This document shows positions 1 to 9,021 of a stretch of DNA of 64,000 bases, in pieces. Within the stretch, counting starts at the first letter, position 1, and every line of letters begins with the position of its first letter. Origin of the DNA: an uncultured Gammaproteobacteria bacterium (GTDB lineage: Bacteria > Pseudomonadota > Gammaproteobacteria > Pseudomonadales > Azotimanducaceae); the NCBI GenBank assembly GCA_913050035.1, contig CAJXAC010000002.1, forward strand, positions 20,813 to 84,812. The letters are read 5' to 3'. The notes under the pieces were generated by a model. The model did no database searches, had not been told where the DNA came from, and saw only the letters and a list, made by a program, of their open reading frames with translations. The position numbers were made by a program, and so were the translations under genes.

Positions 1-270
1 GCTATAGAGGCGCTAAAGGCTCAATCCAGCGAGCAAAGTCTACAACTGGTGCGCCAAGGGCTAGAGGACGAAAGCTCGGCGGCAGCTGATATTGTCAGCT
101 TAAACGCAGGCGCTGCAATTTACGTTTCTGGTGTTGCAAACACACTCGCGGACGGCGTCGTTATGGCCAAGGATGCCATCGCTACTGGACTCGCACGCGA
201 GCGGCTGCGAGAACTTGCCGCAACCAGCAGTCTCATGGCTGAGCAAAACGGCGAATCAGACCCGACATGA
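1..270 (+). CDS. trpD: anthranilate phosphoribosyltransferase, C-terminal part (truncated by window start)
   Basis: Open from base 1; ...[30 protein letters not shown] is a TrpD C-terminus; stop overlaps trpC start. Confidence 0.9.
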   Translation, partial: AIEALKAQSSEQSLQLVRQGLEDESSAAADIVSLNAGAAIYVSGVANTLADGVVMAKDAIATGLARERLRELAATSSLMAEQNGESDPT

Positions 271-1055
271 ATAACATCCTCGAACAAATACTCGCGACCA
301 AACGTCAAGAAGTTACCAACCGCCGCACCTTGGTGCCGGAACAAAAGCTCCTCGACGACATTACGGGCGCGCATACTCCATTGGGCTTTGTTAGCGCTTT
401 GTACCAGCGCGCCAATCAACAAAAACCAGGGGTTATTGCTGAAATCAAAAAAGCTTCGCCCAGCAAAGGCGTTATTCGGAAAGACTTCGACCCTGTTGCT
501 ATTGCGACCAGTTATGCGGCTGCAAACGCAACCTGCCTATCGATACTAACCGATGAGCAGTATTTTCAGGGGCACGACGACTACCTGCGTGATGTACGCC
601 GAGCAGTTTCGCTGCCATTGCTGCGTAAAGACTTCACCATTGATGCGTATCAAGTGTATGAGGCCCGGGCCATGGGCGCAGATTGCATCTTGCTCATTGT
701 CAGTGCGCTGACATCAGAGCAACTGCATGACCTTTATGCTCTAGCGCAATCACTGGGCTTAGACGTTTTGATCGAAGTACACGACGCTGACGAGTTAGCC
801 ACGGCCTTGACCTTGCAGCCAGGGTTAATTGGCATCAATAACCGGAATCTGAAAACCTTTGAAACCGACTTAAATAACACCATTGATTTATTGAACGATA
901 TTCCGCCGGACATCGTTGTTGTTACAGAGAGCGGGATTAGCACCACGGACGACATCAATCGTATGCAGGCACATGACGTGCATTGTTTTTTGGTCGGCGA
1001 GGCGTTTATGCGTGCGGCTGACCCGGGCGATGCCCTGGCAAAACTATTCGGCTAA
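267..1055 (+). CDS. trpC: indole-3-glycerol phosphate synthase
   Basis: [50 protein letters not shown] motifs. Confidence 0.97.
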   Translation: MNNILEQILATKRQEVTNRRTLVPEQKLLDDITGAHTPLGFVSALYQRANQQKPGVIAEIKKASPSKGVIRKDFDPVAIATSYAAANATCLSILTDEQYFQGHDDYLRDVRRAVSLPLLRKDFTIDAYQVYEARAMGADCILLIVSALTSEQLHDLYALAQSLGLDVLIEVHDADELATALTLQPGLIGINNRNLKTFETDLNNTIDLLNDIPPDIVVVTESGISTTDDINRMQAHDVHCFLVGEAFMRAADPGDALAKLFG

Positions 1056-1062
1056 AACTCTG

Positions 1063-1965
1063 TCAACGCGTGCCGTGCACAACCATGGTTTTGCCACGAA
1101 CCGTAATTAAACCCTCCGAAGACAACGCCCTAATTGCACGGCCGGCCATTTCTCTAGAGCAACCAACAATGTTGCCGATCTCGAGCCGCGTTACCTTAAT
1201 CTGCATGCCTTGAGGATGGGTTACTGCATCCGGTTGTTTCGATAGTTCCATAAGCGTGCGGGCGACCCTGCCCGTTACGTCCAAAAATGCCAGATCACTG
1301 ACTTTCTGTGTGGTGCGGACAAGCCGATTGGCCATCTGCGTTGCTACTGCAAAAACCAAGTCCGGATACTGCTGTGACAGCGCTCTAAACCTCGCATAAG
1401 ACAACTCTGCCACCTCGCAGCAACATTTAGCCTTTACCCCGGCACTGCGCTGCCGGCTCTTTAAAAACATTGGTAACTCACCAAAAAATTCGCCAGCGCT
1501 AAGGTAATCTAAAATAATTTCTCTGCCGGCGGCGCCATCAATGTGCACTGACACCATGCCGCGCAACAACAAAAACACTGAGTCGCAATTTTCCCCGCCA
1601 AAGATAATGGTGCTACGCGGCTGGAATTTACGTAGATTTGCCGCTGCGATAAAAGCTCGAAGATGAGGCTCTTCCGGCTCATACCGTTCACCCGGGATTA
1701 TTTGCGCATAGCTTTCCTGTTCTGGATCAAATTCAGCTATACCGTCATCGCAGCTAATCAATTGGTCGAACAAATGTCCGCCATATTCGGATTGCTGGCC
1801 TTTCAGTGCCTGCAGCATATGGGTTGATTCCATAACTGCCGCGGCATCCCAGGCCAGCGCAATATCATTGGATTGAGGCAACGAATCTTCGACATTCAAC
1901 GGATCTGCATCGGCTAACAAATGCACGGATTCGCGCTGAGAACTTCGGCTACTGTTTGGATTCAT
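1063..1965 (-). CDS. vfr: CRP/Vfr-family cyclic-nucleotide-binding transcriptional regulator with about 95-aa N-terminal extension
   Basis: C-terminal about 205 aa closely resembles Vfr/CRP (GEFFGELPMF, DLAFLDVTGRVARTL, EIGNIVGCSREMAGRAIRAL, KGKTMVVHGTR); located next to trpC. Confidence 0.85.
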   Translation of the reverse strand: MNPNSSRSSQRESVHLLADADPLNVEDSLPQSNDIALAWDAAAVMESTHMLQALKGQQSEYGGHLFDQLISCDDGIAEFDPEQESYAQIIPGERYEPEEPHLRAFIAAANLRKFQPRSTIIFGGENCDSVFLLLRGMVSVHIDGAAGREIILDYLSAGEFFGELPMFLKSRQRSAGVKAKCCCEVAELSYARFRALSQQYPDLVFAVATQMANRLVRTTQKVSDLAFLDVTGRVARTLMELSKQPDAVTHPQGMQIKVTRLEIGNIVGCSREMAGRAIRALSSEGLITVRGKTMVVHGTR

Positions 1966-2094
1966 CGAACCACACCTGCACCACTTTTTCGACTGCCATG
2001 CTAGCTGCGCTTAGCAAATCAGGTAGGGGGCGTTAAGACGAACGGTAGTAAATAGCTCCTAGACGGTGGCATACATACCCTTAAAGACGATGCG

Positions 2095-2745
2095 CTAGAT
2101 TCTATAGCTGCTCTTTGTCATCAGCTTCGCTGCCAAGCTCATACCGCGCTTGACCATTGCTGAGAATTCTTCGCCACCCATTTCCAAAGCGTGGGCGCCA
2201 TGGCGTGCTTCGTCAGCACGCATAGCCTGCAAAATCACGCGGGTCTTGGCATCATTTTGCGGAATTGAATCTAAGTGCTCATTCAAATGCTCTACCACCT
2301 GAGCTTCGGTAGCTTCGACAAAACCGAGGCTAACTCGGTCACCAAGCAGCCCCGCTCCAGCACCCAGCACAAACGATGCACCGTAAAATAACGGATCTAA
2401 TACGCTGGGTTTGGCATCTAGTTCCTCAAGACGCTGGGCACACCAATTCAAATGATCTTGCTCTTCGGCAGCCGCATCCAGCAACGAGCGCTGGGCAATC
2501 GGGTCACGCGCCGTCATAGCCTGACCCTCGTACAACGCCTGGGCACAGACCTCACCAGTATGGTTTACCCGCATCAAGCCGCCCACATGGCGCTTTTCGA
2601 CATCGCTCAGTTCCGCATCTTGAATTTGCTTTGCAGGATTTTCGCGCTGGGCAGCACGGCCCCCGGTTAACGTTTTAAGTGCTCGATCGAACCCGCTAAT
2701 CAGTTGATCCACCGGATCGCTAGGATTTCTTTGTGCACTGTTCAT
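2095..2745 (-). CDS. coq7: 2-polyprenyl-3-methyl-6-methoxy-1,4-benzoquinone monooxygenase
   Basis: MRVNHTGEVCAQALYEGQA, EEQDHLNWC, E-x-x-H di-iron ligands (DEARHG). Confidence 0.95.
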   Translation of the reverse strand: MNSAQRNPSDPVDQLISGFDRALKTLTGGRAAQRENPAKQIQDAELSDVEKRHVGGLMRVNHTGEVCAQALYEGQAMTARDPIAQRSLLDAAAEEQDHLNWCAQRLEELDAKPSVLDPLFYGASFVLGAGAGLLGDRVSLGFVEATEAQVVEHLNEHLDSIPQNDAKTRVILQAMRADEARHGAHALEMGGEEFSAMVKRGMSLAAKLMTKSSYRI

Positions 2746-2774
2746 TATCTTTCCAAAATATCAAACAACGTCTG

Positions 2775-4052
2775 CTACTGCCGATCGATGGCCCGATACC
2801 CAATATCCTTGCGGAAGTAGCGATTACGCCAGCCGATTAAATCTAGCCGTTCATAGGCCCGCGCCTGAGCGAGTGCCACATCCTCACCTAAGCCAACAAC
2901 ACACAGCACCCGGCCCCCTGCGGTTACGATCTCTGATTGTTGTTCACGGGTACCGGCATGAAAAACTTTTGTGTCCGCCAACTCTTTATCCAGACCTGTG
3001 ATTACATCACCACTCTCATACGATCCTGGGTAACCGCCAGCAGCCATAACAACACCCAGTGCTACACGCTGATCAAATTGCAACTGCGCATCAGCGAGCT
3101 TGCCCGCTACCGCAGCCTGACAAGCCTGCAACAAATCGGATTGTAAGCGCATCATCACCGGCTGAGCTTCAGGATCACCAAAGCGGCAATTAAATTCAAT
3201 GACCTTGGGCCTACCTTCATCATCGATCATTAGGCCAGCATATAAAAACCCGGTATACGGTGCGCCATCTTTCGCCATACCCGCCAAAGTTGGCTCAATG
3301 ACTTCTCGCATAACCGCCGCATGGACTTGCCGAGTCACTACCGGGGCTGGAGAGTATGCGCCCATGCCACCTGTGTTTGGACCTTTATCGCCATCATCCC
3401 GGGCTTTATGGTCTTGTGAGGAAGCAAACGGAATTGCGTGTACACCATCACAAAGACAGATAAAGCTGGCTTCTTCGCCCGCTAAGAATTCCTCGACAAC
3501 TACTTTATGGCCAGCCTCGCCAAATACATTACCCGCTAGCATATCGCGTACCGCCGCCAAAGCTTGCGACTCGTCAGTGGCGACCACCACGCCCTTACCG
3601 GCGGCGAGCCCATCGGCCTTGATAACGATAGGCGCCCCTTGAGCGCGCACATATTCACTGGCTTCGTTTACATCAGTGAATGTCGCGTGAGCTGCCGTGG
3701 GAATACCGTGGCGCTGCAGAAAGTCTTTACTGAAGGCCTTCGAGCCTTCTAGCTGAGCTGCAGCCCTACTAGGCCCAAAGCAGGGCAGCCCTGCCGCCGT
3801 AAAGTCATCGACTATGCCCGCGACTAAGGGCAACTCGGGCCCAACTAAGGTGAAATCTACAGCTTCGCGCTGGGCCAACGCCAACAGACCCGCGCAATCG
3901 TCTGCCGCAACATCCACGTTACGTAAGCCCGGCTCGATGGCGGTTCCAGCATTACCTGGCGCAACCAACACTTCATTGACTCCGGCGCTTTGCCGCAGCT
4001 TCCAAGCCAACGCGTGTTCGCGACCACCGCTGCCGATTACCAGTATTTTCAT
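2775..4052 (-). CDS. purD: phosphoribosylamine-glycine ligase
   Basis: MKILVIGSGGREHALAWKL; GPNTGGMGAYSPAP; FNCRFGDPEAQ. Confidence 0.97.
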   Translation of the reverse strand: MKILVIGSGGREHALAWKLRQSAGVNEVLVAPGNAGTAIEPGLRNVDVAADDCAGLLALAQREAVDFTLVGPELPLVAGIVDDFTAAGLPCFGPSRAAAQLEGSKAFSKDFLQRHGIPTAAHATFTDVNEASEYVRAQGAPIVIKADGLAAGKGVVVATDESQALAAVRDMLAGNVFGEAGHKVVVEEFLAGEEASFICLCDGVHAIPFASSQDHKARDDGDKGPNTGGMGAYSPAPVVTRQVHAAVMREVIEPTLAGMAKDGAPYTGFLYAGLMIDDEGRPKVIEFNCRFGDPEAQPVMMRLQSDLLQACQAAVAGKLADAQLQFDQRVALGVVMAAGGYPGSYESGDVITGLDKELADTKVFHAGTREQQSEIVTAGGRVLCVVGLGEDVALAQARAYERLDLIGWRNRYFRKDIGYRAIDRQ

Positions 4053-4093
4053 CTATTCATCCAGTATGTTTACGGCACCCATGCACCGCACTA

Positions 4094-5653
4094 TTAATGG
4101 CGGAAATGCCGAATGCCTGTGAAAACCATTGCCAGACCGTGTTCATCTGCAGCGGCAATCACTTCTTCGTCGCGCATAGATCCGCCCGGTTGAATGACTG
4201 CACTTATACCAGCCTCTGCTGCAGCATCTACGCCGTCCCTAAACGGAAAAAATGCATCAGACGCCATCACCGCACCTGGCACACTCAGCCCCTCTTCTGC
4301 TGCTTTTAATCCCGCGATCTTCGCGCTGATGACCCGACTCATTTGGCCTGCGCCAACACCGATGGTTTGCGCATCCCGCGCATAAACAATTGCATTAGAT
4401 TTAGTGAACCACGCCACCTTCCATGCGAAGTGCAGATCTGCCAGTTGCGCAGCTGTCGGCTGAAGTTTAGTGACTACCCGAAGGGCCGCATCATCAAGAC
4501 AGGTCTCGTCTGCATCCTGTAGCAACAAGCCTCCTCCGACCCGTTTAAATTCCATGCCACGCCCGGCACCACCACGTTCACCACAACTCAGCAGCCGCAC
4601 ATTTTTCTTCTGCCGGGCGACGCCAACCGCCTCAGAATCAACCGTGGGCGCAATTACGACCTCAACAAACTGTCGCTCAAGGATCAGGCCCAGCAGTTTT
4701 GCATCCAGTGGACGGTTGAAAGCTATGATGCCTCCAAATGCCGATGTGGGATCCGTGGCAAAGGCTTTTTCGTATGCTTCAAGGAGGTCGCCGCCTAGGC
4801 CTACGCCGCATGGATTTGCGTGTTTAACAATCACACAGGCGGGCTCCTCGAATACGGCAACGCACTCTAATGCAGCATCAGTATCCGCAATGTTGTTATA
4901 CGACAGCGCCTTACCTTGCAGCTGGGTATAACCCGCAATCGTACCCTCTGGATTCGGAGTAAGGCCGGCACCACCTATCTCACGATAAAAGCCTGCGCGC
5001 TGATGCGGATTTTCGCCATAACGCATGTCATCTATCTTTTCGAACGTTAGGGTCAATGAATCCGGTAGTGGCTCCTCTGCCCCAAGATATCCAGCTACCG
5101 TTGCGTCGTACTGAGCGGTATGGCGGAATGCCTTAAGCGCAAATTGGCGCCGCATCGTCTGATCTACTCCATCTTCACTCAGCGCACGCAAAACCTCAGA
5201 GTAATCGTTAGGGCTTACCACCACCAAAACGTCGGCATGGTTTTTTGCTGCAGCTCGAACCATTGTTGGTCCACCAATATCAATATTCTCGATCGCCATT
5301 GCATCCGTGCAATCTTGCCGAGCAATTGTCGCGGCAAAGGGATATAGGTTAACTACCACTAAATCGATGAGGTCTATGGACTGAGCCGCGAGCACTGCGT
5401 CATCAATGCCACGCCGCGCGAGGATGCCGCCGTGTATTTTCGGGTGCAGGGTTTTTACCCGCCCATCCATTATTTCCGGCGATCCGGTATGCTCTGATAC
5501 CTCGGTGACTTTTATGCCAGCCTCAAGCAATGTGTTGTAGGTTCCACCCGTCGACAAAATTTCAACATCAGCGTCAGCCAACGCTTGGGCAAAGTCGGTT
5601 ACTCCAGTTTTATCTGAAACGCTGATCAACGCTCTGCGAATCTGCAGTGCCAT
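4094..5653 (-). CDS. purH: bifunctional AICAR formyltransferase/IMP cyclohydrolase
   Basis: [50 protein letters not shown]. Confidence 0.98.
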   Translation of the reverse strand: MALQIRRALISVSDKTGVTDFAQALADADVEILSTGGTYNTLLEAGIKVTEVSEHTGSPEIMDGRVKTLHPKIHGGILARRGIDDAVLAAQSIDLIDLVVVNLYPFAATIARQDCTDAMAIENIDIGGPTMVRAAAKNHADVLVVVSPNDYSEVLRALSEDGVDQTMRRQFALKAFRHTAQYDATVAGYLGAEEPLPDSLTLTFEKIDDMRYGENPHQRAGFYREIGGAGLTPNPEGTIAGYTQLQGKALSYNNIADTDAALECVAVFEEPACVIVKHANPCGVGLGGDLLEAYEKAFATDPTSAFGGIIAFNRPLDAKLLGLILERQFVEVVIAPTVDSEAVGVARQKKNVRLLSCGERGGAGRGMEFKRVGGGLLLQDADETCLDDAALRVVTKLQPTAAQLADLHFAWKVAWFTKSNAIVYARDAQTIGVGAGQMSRVISAKIAGLKAAEEGLSVPGAVMASDAFFPFRDGVDAAAEAGISAVIQPGGSMRDEEVIAAADEHGLAMVFTGIRHFRH

Positions 5654-5662
5654 GTGGATCTC

Positions 5663-6691
5663 CTAGCAAGAGAGTGAATTTACCGCCAACGGGGGCTTCG
5701 CCTTTACCCGTTGTTGCTGTTCTAAAATCGTCGCCTCGGTTAACGCGCTAAGCCAAGCTACCTGTGCAAAGGCAGTATCGAGTCGCATGAACTCAGGGAC
5801 TAATGCGGCGGCATCTAATCGCTGCAGGTATGCCTGTATATGTTTACGCGCAATCCGCACACCTTGCTGGAGGCCATAAAACCTGTGCATATGGTCCAGA
5901 TGCTCACACATAATGTGTAAACGCTGGGCCAAGGTCGGCGTGCCAGCACCTGCTAACTCTTGAAAAATCCATGGCTGCCCGATGGCACCACGCCCAATCA
6001 TAATGCCGTCTGCGCCACTCTGTTCCAGTGCCTGCACCGCGCTTTGCGCATCGTCGATATCACCGTTGGCCAACACCGGGATGGACAAATCCCTGCTTGC
6101 TTCGGCGACCGCCGCGAAGCGCACCGCCCCGGCAAATTTACAGGCGCGGCTGCGACCATGCATAACCACCATACGTGCACCCGCTTGCTCGGCAGCACGC
6201 ACTGCCGCCGCACCTATTCGGTCATCGACAACTAACCCAGTCCGAGTTTTTATCGTGACCGGAACAGCAACCGCTGTCGCGACGGTCTCAACAATAGCGG
6301 CCACTCGATCAAGGTCCCCAAGCAATGCTGAGCCTGCAGCTCGACGACACACCTTTTTTGCCGGACAACCAAAATTGATGTCGATTAACTCGGCCCCTTC
6401 ATCAACCAGACGGCGCGCAGTTTCCGCCATGACCGCAGGCTCATTGCCGGCCATTTGCACCGCAGTCGGCGCCGCACAGGGCAAGGCCTCTCGGCGCAGC
6501 TGACTTTTTTGGGTATGCCAAAGGTCCAACTTGGACGCAACCATTTCGCTAACCATATGCCCGACACCAAACCGCCACGCCAAGGTGCGGAACGGCACAT
6601 CGGTCAATCCAGCCATAGGCGCCAATGCAATACGGTTACGCAACTGCATGGATTCAAGGCTTAACGGAGAATGAAGGCTTGACTGGCTCAT
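5663..6691 (-). CDS. dusB: tRNA-dihydrouridine synthase B
   Basis: LAPMAGLTDVPFRTLAWRFG, DINFGCPAKKVCRR, GADGIMIGRGAIGQPWIF. Confidence 0.92.
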   Translation of the reverse strand: MSQSSLHSPLSLESMQLRNRIALAPMAGLTDVPFRTLAWRFGVGHMVSEMVASKLDLWHTQKSQLRREALPCAAPTAVQMAGNEPAVMAETARRLVDEGAELIDINFGCPAKKVCRRAAGSALLGDLDRVAAIVETVATAVAVPVTIKTRTGLVVDDRIGAAAVRAAEQAGARMVVMHGRSRACKFAGAVRFAAVAEASRDLSIPVLANGDIDDAQSAVQALEQSGADGIMIGRGAIGQPWIFQELAGAGTPTLAQRLHIMCEHLDHMHRFYGLQQGVRIARKHIQAYLQRLDAAALVPEFMRLDTAFAQVAWLSALTEATILEQQQRVKAKPPLAVNSLSC

Positions 6692-6700
6692 ATTAAGGGC

Positions 6701-6728
6701 AAAAAAACAGGGCGGTATGATACCGCCC
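6701..6728 (-). terminator. intrinsic-terminator-like hairpin immediately upstream of dusB
   Basis: On the minus strand GGGCGGTA-TCA-TACCGCCC (6728-6710) followed by TG then a T7 run (6707-6701). Confidence 0.75.
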
Positions 6729-6758
6729 TCGTTTGCAAACCAACAGCCGCGACTGGGG

Positions 6759-7130
6759 TTACATTTTCATTTCGTAAAAACACAATTTATTACCGTCTGG
6801 GTCACGCACATAGGCGCCGTAAAAAACGGGCAGTCGCTCCCCTGGCGCGCCTTCATCTGTAGCACCCAGCTCTATTGCCTTGGCATACAGCTTATCGACA
6901 CCGGCGCGGTCCCCACCCGGAATCGCAATCATGTTACCGTTACCATGATGGGGAGTTTGTTCATCGTAGGGAATACAAACAGCCAACATTGGAGCGCCAG
7001 GACCGGTGCCGTAAAACTTAATGCGATCCTGGCCAAACAATTGCTTCGCACCTACCTCGGCAAGCAGTCCGTCGTAAAAGCTGCAGGCGTTATCCATGTC
7101 ACTGACACCGATAGTGATATACCCAATCAT
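6759..7130 (-). CDS. VOC (glyoxalase/bleomycin resistance) family protein
   Basis: GYITIGVSDMDNACSFYDGLLAEVGA ... VRDPDGNKLCFYE. Confidence 0.85.
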   Translation of the reverse strand: MIGYITIGVSDMDNACSFYDGLLAEVGAKQLFGQDRIKFYGTGPGAPMLAVCIPYDEQTPHHGNGNMIAIPGGDRAGVDKLYAKAIELGATDEGAPGERLPVFYGAYVRDPDGNKLCFYEMKM

Positions 7131-7152
7131 TTCGTCTCCCTATTACTACAGT

Positions 7153-8052
7153 TTATGAATTTTTTGTGCCAATCAAGCACGCCCAGTCATCTTCGATCAC
7201 CGGCTTAACAAAATCAATCAGCGGATAAGCTTCGATTACGCTGTTCACCTGTTGCGGCAAAATGCCCGACAACACGACCTGACCGCCAGGCTGCAATAGT
7301 GCACAAAAGTGCTCGGCCAATTGCTGCAACGGCCCAGCCAGAATGTTTGCCGCGATCACGTCAAAGGGCACGATGTCTGATTCGATTTGTCGATGCCAAT
7401 CTTGTAGGTTAAAGACTTGCAGTTGATCGCTGCTTACGGCGTTAAATTGTGCATTTTCATTAGTCGCCAACACCGCTTGATCATCGTGGTCTACACCAAC
7501 AGCAGTGGCTCCGAGCAGCGCTGCCGCGATAGCAAGAATTCCCGAGCCACAGCCGAAGTCGAGCATCCGCTGACCTGGCCGAAGAGATTCGGCCAGATAC
7601 GACAAACACATCCGTGTAGTGGGATGACTGCCACTACCAAACGCTAACCCGGGCTCTAAGTAGAGACAGGCAATGTTCTCTGGTCGTGGATCCGCTGCAC
7701 GGGCTTTTGGTAACAACCACAGACGATCTGCAAAGCGCTGGTCAATAGCATGCTGATGCAGAGCGGCTTGCCAATCTTGCTCTGCAATGAAATCAAATTC
7801 GCAATGCTCGTGAAGCTGCGGATCCAACTGTCGTAACCCAACACCGAGTTCCGCAACATCCAGATCAAGATGAAAGAATGCTTTGACCCGCACCAACTGC
7901 CAGATCGGCGTGGCGCCCGGATCCGGTTCTAGCACCACCTCATCCGCTAAGCTTTCCAACACCACCGCTACCGCACCATGGTCGGTTAACAGTTTCTCGG
8001 CCTGTGCTACTTGGTCAGACTGCAAGTGCCAGCGCAGTTGAATCCAACTCAC
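7153..8052 (-). CDS. prmA: ribosomal protein L11 methyltransferase (GTG start)
   Basis: FGSGSHPTTRMCL, MLDFGCGSGILAIAAALLGA, AANILAGPL; GTGA overlap with accB stop. Confidence 0.95.
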   Translation of the reverse strand: MSWIQLRWHLQSDQVAQAEKLLTDHGAVAVVLESLADEVVLEPDPGATPIWQLVRVKAFFHLDLDVAELGVGLRQLDPQLHEHCEFDFIAEQDWQAALHQHAIDQRFADRLWLLPKARAADPRPENIACLYLEPGLAFGSGSHPTTRMCLSYLAESLRPGQRMLDFGCGSGILAIAAALLGATAVGVDHDDQAVLATNENAQFNAVSSDQLQVFNLQDWHRQIESDIVPFDVIAANILAGPLQQLAEHFCALLQPGGQVVLSGILPQQVNSVIEAYPLIDFVKPVIEDDWACLIGTKNS

Positions 8053-8471
8053 GAAAGTTCAAATAGTCGGTCGCCAGTGCTTATCGGCTCCCCATCAGCG
8101 CCAAGAATGGCAACAACCACACCCTCCACAGGCGTCTTGATCTCATGCATCATCTTCATGCTTTCGATAATGCACAGCACTTCGCCAGCCTGAACAGTAT
8201 CGCCCACCCGCACGAAAGGCTCTGCGTCAGGATTGGGCGCTTGATAAAAGGTGCCAGCCATGGGTGCAGGAACCCATGTTGTCTTAGCACTCGGTCGCGG
8301 TGCTGCGGGTGACAGGGCCGGTGTCTGCGTAACTGTTACAGCACCACTTGGCATGGCGCTAGGCCGAGCCAAGGCGATACGGACGGATTCGTCACCACTG
8401 GTCACTTCCAGTTCAGCCAACCCCGCTTCTTCTGCAAGCTCGATGAGTTTTTTTACTTTGCGCAAGTCCAT
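8049..8471 (-). CDS. accB: acetyl-CoA carboxylase biotin carboxyl carrier protein
   Basis: MDLRKVKKLIELAEE N-terminus, Ala/Pro linker, biotinylation motif ESMKMM. Confidence 0.92.
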   Translation of the reverse strand: MDLRKVKKLIELAEEAGLAELEVTSGDESVRIALARPSAMPSGAVTVTQTPALSPAAPRPSAKTTWVPAPMAGTFYQAPNPDAEPFVRVGDTVQAGEVLCIIESMKMMHEIKTPVEGVVVAILGADGEPISTGDRLFELS

Positions 8472-8475
8472 CTAA

Positions 8476-8949
8476 CTAACCCTCCCGATTCTGCAAAATC
8501 GATAATGCTGCACTGAGGGCGAGTTCGTATCCCTGGGCACCCAAACCAACAATCACCCCTTCAGCAATATCGCTGAAATACGATCTGTGCCGAAATTCTT
8601 CGCGCTGATGGATATTCGACAAATGCACCTCAATCAATGGCACCCCAACGCCAAGGAAGGCATCGCGTAACGCGATACTGGTGTGGGTAAATGCCCCGGG
8701 ATTGATCAAAATAAAATCTACCCCGCCAGCGGCAGTCCCTTGCACCGCATCAACTAATTCATGTTCAGCGTTACTCTGCAGGGTGGACAGTTCAGCACCG
8801 GCCGCTCGCGCTTGCTCAGTCAAGGCTTGCTCAATCTGCGCTAACGTTTGTTGCCCATAAACATCGGGCTCCCGTGTGCCCAGCAAATTAAGATTTGGTC
8901 CGTTCAGCAGTAATAATCGATAGGGTTGTTCTGACATAAGAAATCTCAC
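8476..8949 (-). CDS. aroQ: type II 3-dehydroquinate dehydratase
   Basis: [53 protein letters not shown]. Confidence 0.97.
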   Translation of the reverse strand: MRFLMSEQPYRLLLLNGPNLNLLGTREPDVYGQQTLAQIEQALTEQARAAGAELSTLQSNAEHELVDAVQGTAAGGVDFILINPGAFTHTSIALRDAFLGVGVPLIEVHLSNIHQREEFRHRSYFSDIAEGVIVGLGAQGYELALSAALSILQNREG

Positions 8950-9021
8950 ACGAAATTTTTGATTTACCCGAAATTATCGCACATATGTTAATTTTAACGG
9001 CATTTTAACAGATGTTATATT

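Noticed and set aside
3199-3642. 147-aa plus-strand ORF opposite purD (similar shadow ORFs at 4470-4931, 5982-6503, 9398-9865)
   Set aside because: Fully antisense to conserved genes with no recognisable motifs; compositional artefacts.
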